64,000 nucleotides of DNA from Apostichopus japonicus (Eukaryota; Echinodermata; Holothuroidea; Aspidochirotida; Stichopodidae). Location: contig NC_092572.1 in assembly GCF_037975245.1 (NCBI RefSeq), positions 28,939,989 through 29,003,988 of the forward strand, in the 5' to 3' direction. The translations under genes and the position numbers were made by a program. This document shows positions 30,101-42,100 of the stretch, piece after piece. Every line of letters starts with the position of its first letter. The stretch's first letter is position 1. Below the pieces are notes generated by a model. It made no database searches. It saw only the letters and a list, made by a program, of their open reading frames with translations, and had not been told where the DNA came from.

Positions 30101-33100
30101 ATAAACATCACATACATTTTCTCAAACGTTACGTACAGTAAGAGTAAATTGAGAAATGAGTTCGGGGTTGAGAAAGTAAGCCAAATTTGTTATGTAGTAT
30201 AGGTTCTTACGAGGCAAGAAAGAAATACACTGTTAGAGCACAGAACCCTCAGCTTTTCTATGTAAAAATTGTGAAGTAATCAAGTCTATAGGTTTTATAC
30301 CCAAAAAGTTGTGATTCCAAGTGAAAACATTTATAGGGTCCTAAGCACGAGTTCGAGTACATACTTTTGTATTAGCAGCTATACAACCATTGAAAGTGAC
30401 CCAACATAAGTACACACCACACAGCTGAGTATGAGTACACATAACTATGGTATAAGAAGGCAGAGTATGAGTTCACATAACTATGGTAGAACAGGGCAGA
30501 GTATGAGTACTCATAACTATGCCATAACAGGGCTGAGTATCAGTACACATAACTATGCTTGAACAGGGCTGAGTATCAGTACACATAACAATGCTAGAAC
30601 AGGGCAGAGTATGAGTACACATAGCTTTGCTAGAACAGGTATGGGTACACATAACTTCGCTAGAACAGGTATGAGTACACATTACTATGCTAGAACAGGG
30701 CTGAGTATGATTACACATAACTAATCTAGAACAGGGCTTACTATGAGTATACATAAACTATGTTAGAACAGGTATGAGAACAAATAACTATGCTAGAACA
30801 GGGCTGAGTATGAGTACACATAACATAGATGCTAGAACAGGGAGAATCAAATGGTGAAAGGTCTTTTGAGGTTAACAGAAGTCAAAGTATGAAAATCTTG
30901 TGAATTCACCAAAGGTCAAAACTTTCAATCTTGTATGCGGTGTTCCAGTAAATTTTCTCAATTGTAGCAACAAATGCATTCACTTTTAAGCACAATTATG
31001 GCTTCCCTTTTTACTAGTTGATATTATAATACTTTGTGTCTAAAACCTCATTTCAACATATTTATCTGCAGGACATATCAGCATCATCCCTCTCAGGCAT
31101 TCCTGTACCATCACAGTCTGCAGATGTCCCACACCCAAAGAAGAGACACTTTAGGGCCATTCCACGTCACGTAAGTCACAAATCAGAGAGACATTTGACA
31201 CTTGTTTTCATTCTCCAGTTTAGTGCAAGTCTAGAGTTAAGTCATATGCCTATCATTCCAGAACTTTGAATACCCACAATAAATGCTGTCACCACTGCAA
31301 AATGTTAATGCTTTCCCATTGCGAATTATAGCGCCCTCAACTTGTGTCACGTAAGTCACGCAGAGAAATGAAGAATTTCAATGTTTTGAAGGAAATCAAT
31401 AAATCCTGTGAAGTATTGAGAGAAATCTGCTAAGTTGCCTATTATATCTGAAAAGGACACATTGAAGAATAACTTCAAGGTAAAATTTAATTGATATGCG
31501 TTTTATACCGGTATTCGTATGCAAATTAGCGACGTCACGTAAGTCACAAAAAAATTGTCACGTAAGTCACACATGTGAAACTGCTCAGTTTCTTCTCACA
31601 GTTTCCAAAGATACAAAGTAACACAGACTAAGGACATGTTTACAAGTTCATTAGAGATTGGGGGAAGGGGAGGGGTCTATTCCACATAAAAATAGAATCT
31701 AGAAGTTCACTTGTACATAAAAAGTCCTATAGACTAGGTTTGCGAAATGTCTTAGTTTAAGTGCTACAGTAGCTAAATAGTTTCTTAATTAGGAGTAAAC
31801 AAATTTTTCTAGAGTAGTTTATACAGAATATATACTTCTAATGTATTTACATTTCTAAATTTTTGGTTATAATTTAAAGCTTTTTGGTAACATTTTAGTC
31901 ACTTTGGGAATTTGGATTAAAATAATTAATCCATATAAATCCATGTGGTAAAGGCAGAAGGTGGCAAGATGTGTATGTGGAAAACCGCATTAGATACTGA
32001 AGGATCCACTAATGTCAGTTACAGTATGTTGTACTGTACATCCATAGCTCTCTGACCTCTCATATTAAGGTAGATGACTGGGTTGTTGTAAAATATGATG
32101 ATGTACTGTACCTAGGAGAGGTTACAAATATGGTGCCTGCCACCACCACAACGTGGAAATGGCCTCTTATGGTAGATAAAATCTCCTACTAGCCCGAAAA
32201 CATTATTAAAACAAATTTTACCCCCTGAAGCACCTTGTGCAGTTCAGGGGTAGACTGCAATTCACATTTTAAGAACTTCAAGTCTCAATATGTGTTTGTT
32301 GCTGAAATTCGGAAAACAAAAATCCGAAGCAGATTCAATGTTTCTTAACTTCTAAATGCACTCTGACCAGGGGGGTTTAATGGAGAAAACCTGTCGCAGT
32401 CAAACAAAACAAATTTATTTTCTGTTGCCCGTATGGCGCGAACGATTTACTGTAAAATCACTGCAACCGCCCATATCAGCACGTTCATTACACAAATGTA
32501 ACCTACTTTACTTATACTCTTATCGTCCACTTTTTTACCCAATTAACGGAGGAAACTCTTCAAAATACCTGTTTATTCATTGCAATGGAAGGAAATGATA
32601 CAATTTTGCAAGGTACATCAGTAAGACCGACAGAAAGATACTATTCAAAAGAACGAATCTACCACAGGAGAGCCACGAAAGTGAAAGTAGTCCTAGGCAT
32701 ACCTGTAACCGTTGTATACAAAACAGAGAGATTTAATTGGCGCATGATCTGTCGGCCGGGTTTGCACATTTTGATTGAGTTTTGTAAAATGTATGGACTT
32801 GTTAAGAAATCTGTTGTTTATCGATCAACATATAAACAAATAAAAATAATTGATATTGATATGGAAACTGCATAGAAGGGTGTCATTTTCACTGAGCTTT
32901 CAGTGCAGTCAGCTGGAAAAGTTGAAGTTTAAATTTGGCAAACATGTCATGAGACTTAAAGGTAACAAGTAATATTGTTCTAAGTTTGAGCTGTTTGAGC
33001 CTTTTTTTGCAATTCACTTACCTGTATGTAACCTTTCAAGTTTACTTCACATTATAAATGTTGTTCCTGCATTTTAGAACTGAGTAGGCATCTTTGATAA

Positions 33101-36100
33101 ATAGGAAGGTGTTATAAACCTGTTATAGTATAGAAGACATCAAAACTGTGTGAATGTGTTGAGAATGAACTTGTCACGTAAGTTACACTTCCCTTTGTGA
33201 CTTACGTGACGTCACGTAAGTCACACACTTCCGGAGTCCCTAAATTTGTTTAAGCTTGTTTTACCATTGATCAAAAGTGGTGGTATTACAGATCCACCTT
33301 TAAAGCTACCTTTACAACTGTACAGGCTCTCACACACACACTATATATTATTGGAGGAAAACATTCCCTTCTATTTTTGTCACATAAGTCACAGCCAGAG
33401 TGGCATTTTTAACATAATCTGTGTTACCAGTAATAAAGGAAATTTGTTAAATGGTGTTATTATATAAATTAGCAGACTGCATTTAACTGCCACATTAAAA
33501 GAAAGCTTGGACTTTCCTTTCATTTAAGGATTTTTTCTACTTTCAATTATTATATGATAATGCACCATGAATGTGCCTACAGTCTGAGATGGATACTCAT
33601 TGCTATAACCTAAGATTGAGTAATCAGAAGAAGAAAACTTTAACCGTTTATGAAAGTCTAACCTATTTACTTTACATCATACAAGAAGAGAGACAACTTA
33701 TAACCCTTTCTAATTTTGCCCATGTTGGGACCACTTGGTGTGGAATGGCCCTTTAATGAATCTACAGCTGCAGCGATGGTAAAGTTCAGTCTATTTGTCA
33801 TCTCAGAATATATTACAAAATATTGATAAGTTTGATCTATAAATATTCTGTACACATGATGCGCAGTTTCATCATTCTGTAATAAATACATTTCATCCTG
33901 TGGCATACAATCTTTAAACATGGGGCCTCATAGAAAACTGGTATAAGTTGTGTATGTTTAACTAATATTCAGTGTGCATAGACTATGGTAATGTGTGTTC
34001 ATTTCAACATATTTAATTTCAGGCTGTCTCAGTAGCAGCATCATCCCCCTCAGACAGTTCTGTGCCATCGAAGTCAGGCAATGTTCCGCACTCACAGAAG
34101 AGATGCAAGAATAAATCTACAGCTGAAGTCAAAGATGTCCCTATGATGGTAAAGCTCATTCTATTTGTCAATTAAGACTATTTACAATATGTTGATAATT
34201 TTGTAAATAAGCTACAGCTTGCTAAAGGAGACTTGCAGTAGTCAGGTTTAGACAGAAAATTAAAGGAAATGTGCACCAATCAGACAATTATGATAAGATA
34301 TATATTTTAAATGCATCTATGGTGGACTGAATGAGTGCTCTTTAAGATAATAACGTATTTGAGTAAGTGCACCTAAGTACCACTACTGTGTGGCTATGAT
34401 AGGAAATATTTTCTATGCATCTATGGTTGACTTAATGAGTGCCCTTAAAAATAATAACGTCAATGAATAAGTGCTGCCGAGGAACAAGCGACTATGAAAC
34501 TGGGTTGATTTCTTGGAGGGAGAAATCTTCTTTCCTGTTATGAGCTAAAACCTGCTAAAATAACCTGAATAAAAGGGAACCTGTTTAAAAATAGAATCTG
34601 AAACCTGAAAAATACTGATAAACATCACATACATTTTCTCAAACGTTACGTACAGTAAGAGTAAATTGAGAAATGAGTTCGGGGTTGAGAAAGTAAGCCA
34701 AATTTGTTATGTAGTATAGGTTCTTACGAGGCAAGAAAGAAATACACTGTTAGAGCACAGAACCCTCAGCTTTTCTATGTAAAAATTGTGAAGTAATCAA
34801 GTCTATAGGTTTTATACCCAAAAAGTTGTGATTCCAAGTGAAAACATTTATAGGGTCCTAAGCACGAGTTCGAGTACATACTTTTGTATTAGCAGCTATA
34901 CAACCATTGAAAGTGACCCAACATAAGTACACACCACACAGCTGAGTATGAGTACACATAACTATGGTATAAGAAGGCAGAGTATGAGTTCACATAACTA
35001 TGGTAGAACAGGGCAGAGTATGAGTACTCATAACTATGCCATAACAGGGCTGAGTATCAGTACACATAACTATGCTTGAACAGGGCTGAGTATCAGTACA
35101 CATAACAATGCTAGAACAGGGCAGAGTATGAGTACACATAGCTTTGCTAGAACAGGTATGGGTACACATAACTTCGCTAGAACAGGTATGAGTACACATT
35201 ACTATGCTAGAACAGGGCTGAGTATGATTACACATAACTAATCTAGAACAGGGCTTACTATGAGTATACATAAACTATGTTAGAACAGGTATGAGAACAA
35301 ATAACTATGCTAGAACAGGGCTGAGTATGAGTACACATAACATAGATGCTAGAACAGGGAGAATCAAATGGTGAAAGGTCTTTTGAGGTTAACAGAAGTC
35401 AAAGTATGAAAATCTTGTGAATTCACCAAAGGTCAAAACTTTCAATCTTGTATGCGGTGTTCCAGTAAATTTTCTCAATTGTAGCAACAAATGCATTCAC
35501 TTTTAAGCACAATTATGGCTTCCCTTTTTACTAGTTGATATTATAATACTTTGTGTCTAAAACCTCATTTCAACATATTTATCTGCAGGACATATCAGCA
35601 TCATCCCTCTCAGGCATTCCTGTACCATCACAGTCTGCAGATGTCCCACACCCAAAGAAGAGACACTTTAGGGCCATTCCACGTCACGTAAGTCACAAAT
35701 CAGAGAGACATTTGACACTTGTTTTCATTCTCCAGTTTAGTGCAAGTCTAGAGTTAAGTCATATGCCTATCATTCCAGAACTTTGAATACCCACAATAAA
35801 TGCTGTCACCACTGCAAAACGTTAATGCTTTCCCATTGCGAATTATAGCGCCCTCAACTTGTGTCACGTAAGTCACGCAGAGAAATGAAGAATTTCAACG
35901 TTTTGAAGGAAATCAATAAATCCTGTGAAGTATTGAGAGAAATCTGCTAAGTTGCCTATTATATCTGAAAAGGACACATTGAAGAATAACTTCAAGGTAA
36001 AATTTAATTGATATGCGTTTTATACCGGTATTCGTATGCAAATTAGCGACGTCACGTAAGTCACAAAAAATTGTCACGTAAGTCACACGTGTGAAACTGC

Positions 36101-39100
36101 TCAGTTTCTTCTCACAGTTTCCAAAGATACAAAGTAACACAGACTAAGGACATGTTTACAAGTTCATTAGAGATTGGGGGAAGGGGAGGGGTCTATTCCA
36201 CATAAAAATAGAATCTAGAAGTTCACTTGTACATAAAAAGTCCTATAGACTAGGTTTGCGAAATGTCTTAGTTTAAGTGCTACAGTAGCTAAATAGTTTC
36301 TTAATTAGGAGTAAACAAATTTTTCTAGAGTAGTTTATACAGAATATATACTTCTAATGTATTTGCATTTCTAAATTTTTGGTTATAATTTAAAGCTTTT
36401 TGGTAACATTTTAGTCACTTTGGGAATTTGGATTAAAATAATTAATCCATATAAATCCATGTGGTAAAGGCAGAAGGTGGCAAGATGTGTATGTGGAAAA
36501 CCGCATTAGATACTGAAGGATCCACTAATGTCAGTTACAGTATGTTGTACTGTACATCCATAGCTCTCTGACCTCTCATATTAAGGTAGATGACTGGGTT
36601 GTTGTAAAATATGATGATGTACTGTACCTAGGAGAGGTTACAAATATGGTGCCTGCCACCACCACAACGTGGAAATGGCCTCTTATGGTAGATAAAATCT
36701 CCTACTAGCCCGAAAACATTATTAAAACAAATTTTACCCCCTGAAGCACCTTGTGCAGTTCAGGGGTAGACTGCAATTCACATTTTAAGAACTTCAAGTC
36801 TCAATATGTGTTTGTTGCTGAAATTCGGAAAACAAAAATCCGAAGCAGATTCAATGTTTCTTAACTTCTAAATGCACTCTGACCAGGGGGGTTTAATGGA
36901 GAAAACCTGTCGCAGTCAAACAAAACAAATTTATTTTCTGTTGCCCGTATGGCGCGAACGATTTACTGTAAAATCACTGCAACCGCCCATATCAGCACGT
37001 TCATTACACAAATGTAACCTACTTTACTTATACTCTTATCGTCCACTTTTTTACCCAATTAACGGAGGAAACTCTTCAAAATACCTGTTTATTCATTGCA
37101 ATGGAAGGAAATGATACAATTTTGCAAGGTACATCAGTAAGACCGACAGAAAGATACTATTCAAAAGAACGAATCTACCACAGGAGAGCCACGAAAGTGA
37201 AAGTAGTCCTAGGCATACCTGTAACCGTTGTATACAAAACAGAGAGATTTAATTGGCGCATGATCTGTCGGCCGGGTTTGCACATTTTGATTGAGTTTTG
37301 TAAAATGTATGGACTTGTTAAGAAATCTGTTGTTTATCGATCAACATATAAACAAATAAAAATAATTGATATTGATATGGAAACTGCATAGAAGGGTGTC
37401 ATTTTCACTGAGCTTTCAGTGCAGTCAGCTGGAAAAGTTGAAGTTTAAATTTGGCAAACATGTCATGAGACTTAAAGGTAACAAGTAATATTGTTCTAAG
37501 TTTGAGCTGTTTGAGCCTTTTTTTGCAATTCACTTACCTGTATGTAACCTTTCAAGTTTACTTCACATTATAAATGTTGTTCCTGCATTTTAGAACTGAG
37601 TAGGCATCTTTGATAAATAGGAAGGTGTTATAAACCTGTTATAGTATAGAAGACATCAAAACTGTGTGAATGTGTTGAGAATGAACTTGTCACGTAAGTT
37701 ACACTTCCCTTTGTGACTTACGTGACGTCACGTAAGTCACACACTTCCGGAGTCCCTAAATTTGTTTAAGCTTGTTTTACCATTGATCAAAAGTGGTGGT
37801 ATTACAGATCCACCTTTAAAGCTACCTTTACAACTGTACAGGCTCTCACACACACACTATATATTATTGGAGGAAAACATTCCCTTCTATTTTTGTCACA
37901 TAAGTCACAGCCAGAGTGGCATTTTTAACATAATCTGTGTTACCAGTAATAAAGGAAATTTGTTAAATGGTGTTATTATATAAATTAGCAGACTGCATTT
38001 AACTGCCACATTAAAAGAAAGCTTGGACTTTCCTTTCATTTAAGGATTTTTTCTACTTTCAATTATTATATGATAATGCACCATGAATGTGCCTACAGTC
38101 TGAGATGGATACTCATTGCTATAACCTAAGATTGAGTAATCAGAAGAAGAAAACTTTAACCGTTTATGAAAGTCTAACCTATTTACTTTACATCATACAA
38201 GAAGAGAGACAACTTATAACCCTTTCTAATTTTGCCCATGTTGGGACCACTTGGTGTGGAATGGCCCTTTAATGAATCTACAGCTGCAGCGATGGTAAAG
38301 TTCAGTCTATTTGTCATCTCAGAATATATTACAAAATATTGATAAGTTTGATCTATAAATATTCTGTACACATGATGCGCAGTTTCATCATTCTGTAATA
38401 AATACATTTCATCCTGTGGCATACAATCTTTAAACATGGGGCCTCATAGAAAACTGGTATAAGTTGTGTATGTTTAACTAATATTCAGTGTGCATAGACT
38501 ATGGTAATGTGTGTTCATTTCAACATATTTAATTTCAGGCTGTCTCAGTAGCAGCATCATCCCCCTCAGACAGTTCTGTGCCATCGAAGTCAGGCAATGT
38601 TCCGCACTCACAGAAGAGATGCAAGAATAAATCTACAGCTGAAGTCAAAGATGTCCCTATGATGGTAAAGCTCATTCTATTTGTCAATTAAGACTATTTA
38701 CAATATGTTGATAATTTTGTAAATAAGCTACAGCTTGCTAAAGGAGACTTGCAGTAGTCAGGTTTAGACAGAAAATTAAAGGAAATGTGCACCAATCAGA
38801 CAATTATGATAAGATATATATTTTAAATGCATCTATGGTGGACTGAATGAGTGCTCTTTAAGATAATAACGTATTTGAGTAAGTGCACCTAAGTACCACT
38901 ACTGTGTGGCTATGATAGGAAATATTTTCTATGCATCTATGGTTGACTTAATGAGTGCCCTTAAAAATAATAACGTCAATGAATAAGTGCTGCCGAGGAA
39001 CAAGCGACTATGAAACTGGGTTGATTTCTTGGAGGGAGAAATCTTCTTTCCTGTTATAAGCTAAAACCTGCTAAAATAACCTGAATAAAAGGGAACCTGT

Positions 39101-42100
39101 TTAAAAATAGAATCTGAAACCTGAAAAATACTGATAAACATCACATACATTTTCTCAAACGTTACGTACAGTAAGAGTAAATTGAGAAATGAGTTCGGGG
39201 TTGAGAAAGTAAGCCAAATTTGTTATGTAGTATAGGTTCTTACGAGGCAAGAAAGAAATACACTGTTAGAGCACAGAACCCTCAGCTTTTCTATGTAAAA
39301 ATTGTGAAGTAATCAAGTCTATAGGTTTTATACCCAAAAAGTTGTGATTCCAAGTGAAAACATTTATAGGGTCCTAAGCACGAGTTCGAGTACATACTTT
39401 TGTATTAGCAGCTATACAACCATTGAAAGTGACCCAACATAAGTACACACCACACAGCTGAGTATGAGTACACATAACTATGGTATAAGAAGGCAGAGTA
39501 TGAGTTCACATAACTATGGTAGAACAGGGCAGAGTATGAGTACTCATAACTATGCCATAACAGGGCAGAGTATGAGTACACATAACTATGCTTGAACAGG
39601 GCTGAGTATCAGTACACATAACAATGCTAGAACAGGGCAGAGTATGAGTACACATAGCTTTGCTAGAACAGGTATGGGTACACATAACTTCGCTAGAACA
39701 GGTATGAGTACACATTACTATGCTAGAACAGGGCTGAGTATGATTACACATAACTAATCTAGAACAGGGCTTACTATGAGTATACATAAACTATGTTAGA
39801 ACAGGTATGAGAACAAATAACTATGCTAGAACAGGGCTGAGTATGAGTACACATAACATAGATGCTAGAACAGGGAGAATCAAATGGTGAAAGGTCTTTT
39901 GAGGTTAACAGAAGTCAAAGTATGAAAATCTTGTGAATTCACCAAAGGTCAAAACTTTCAATCTTGTATGCGGTGTTCCAGTAAATTTTCTCAATTGTAG
40001 CAACAAATGCATTCACTTTTAAGCACAATTATGGCTTCCCTTTTTACTAGTTGATATTATAATACTTTGTGTCTAAAACCTCATTTCAACATATTTATCT
40101 GCAGGACATATCAGCATCATCCCTCTCAGGCATTCCTGTACCATCACAGTCTGCAGATGTCCCACACCCAAAGAAGAGACACTTTAGGGCCATTCCACGT
40201 CACGTAAGTCACAAATCAGAGAGACATTTGACACTTGTTTTCATTCTCCAGTTTAGTGCAAGTCTAGAGTTAAGTCATATGCCTATCATTCCAGAACTTT
40301 GAATACCCACAATAAATGCTGTCACCACTGCAAAACGTTAATGCTTTCCCATTGCGAATTATAGCGCCCTCAACTTGTGTCACGTAAGTCACGCAGAGAA
40401 ATGAAGAATTTCAACGTTTTGAAGGAAATCAATAAATCCTGTGAAGTATTGAGAGAAATCTGCTAAGTTGCCTATTATATCTGAAAAGGACACATTGAAG
40501 AATAACTTCAAGGTAAAATTTAATTGATATGCGTTTTATACCGGTATTCGTATGCAAATTAGCGACGTCACGTAAGTCACAAAAAATTGTCACGTAAGTC
40601 ACACGTGTGAAACTGCTCAGTTTCTTCTCACAGTTTCCAAAGATACAAAGTAACACAGACTAAGGACATGTTTACAAGTTCATTAGAGATTGGGGGAAGG
40701 GGAGGGGTCTATTCCACATAAAAATAGAATCTAGAAGTTCACTTGTACATAAAAAGTCCTATAGACTAGGTTTGCGAAATGTCTTAGTTTAAGTGCTACA
40801 GTAGCTAAATAGTTTCTTAATTAGGAGTAAACAAATTTTTCTAGAGTAGTTTATACAGAATATATACTTCTAATGTATTTGCATTTCTAAATTTTTGGTT
40901 ATAATTTAAAGCTTTTTGGTAACATTTTAGTCACTTTGGGAATTTGGATTAAAATAATTAATCCATATAAATCCATGTGGTAAAGGCAGAAGGTGGCAAG
41001 ATGTGTATGTGGAAAACCGCATTAGATACTGAAGGATCCACTAATGTCAGTTACAGTATGTTGTACTGTACATCCATAGCTCTCTGACCTCTCATATTAA
41101 GGTAGATGACTGGGTTGTTGTAAAATATGATGATGTACTGTACCTAGGAGAGGTTACAAATATGGTGCCTGCCACCACCACAACGTGGAAATGGCCTCTT
41201 ATGGTAGATAAAATCTCCTACTAGCCCGAAAACATTATTAAAACAAATTTTACCCCCTGAAGCACCTTGTGCAGTTCAGGGGTAGACTGCAATTCACATT
41301 TTAAGAACTTCAAGTCTCAATATGTGTTTGTTGCTGAAATTCGGAAAACAAAAATCCGAAGCAGATTCAATGTTTCTTAACTTCTAAATGCACTCTGACC
41401 AGGGGGGTTTAATGGAGAAAACCTGTCGCAGTCAAACAAAACAAATTTATTTTCTGTTGCCCGTATGGCGCGAACGATTTACTGTAAAATCACTGCAACC
41501 GCCCATATCAGCACGTTCATTACACAAATGTAACCTACTTTACTTATACTCTTATCGTCCACTTTTTTACCCAATTAACGGAGGAAACTCTTCAAAATAC
41601 CTGTTTATTCATTGCAATGGAAGGAAATGATACAATTTTGCAAGGTACATCAGTAAGACCGACAGAAAGATACTATTCAAAAGAACGAATCTACCACAGG
41701 AGAGCCACGAAAGTGAAAGTAGTCCTAGGCATACCTGTAACCGTTGTATACAAAACAGAGAGATTTAATTGGCGCATGATCTGTCGGCCGGGTTTGCACA
41801 TTTTGATTGAATTTTGTAAAATGTATGGACTTGTTAAGAAATCTGTTGTTTATCGATCAACATATAAACAAATAAAAATAATTGATATTGATATGGAAAC
41901 TGCATAGAAGGGTGTCATTTTCACTGAGCTTTCAGTGCAGTCAGCTGGAAAAGTTGAAGTTTAAATTTGGCAAACATGTCATGAGACTTAAAGGTAACAA
42001 GTAATATTGTTCTAAGTTTGAGCTGTTTGAGCCTTTTTTTGCAATTCACTTACCTGTATGTAACCTTTCAAGTTTACTTCACATTATAAATGTTGTTCCT

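Larger units (their letters stand above)
24243..30850 (+). repeat. tandem unit 3 (6,608 bp): exons A3, B3, B'3
   Basis: Nearly identical to unit 2, including a shared TAA change near 26109 (19507 in unit 2) where the other units read TAC. Confidence 0.9.
30851..35367 (+). repeat. tandem unit 4 (4,517 bp): exons A4, B4
   Basis: Short-type unit. Shares with units 5 and 6 a small deletion at the CA repeat (near 33325) and the perfect 30-bp palindrome. Confidence 0.9.
35368..39883 (+). repeat. tandem unit 5 (4,516 bp): exons A5, B5
   Basis: Nearly identical to unit 4. Confidence 0.9.
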
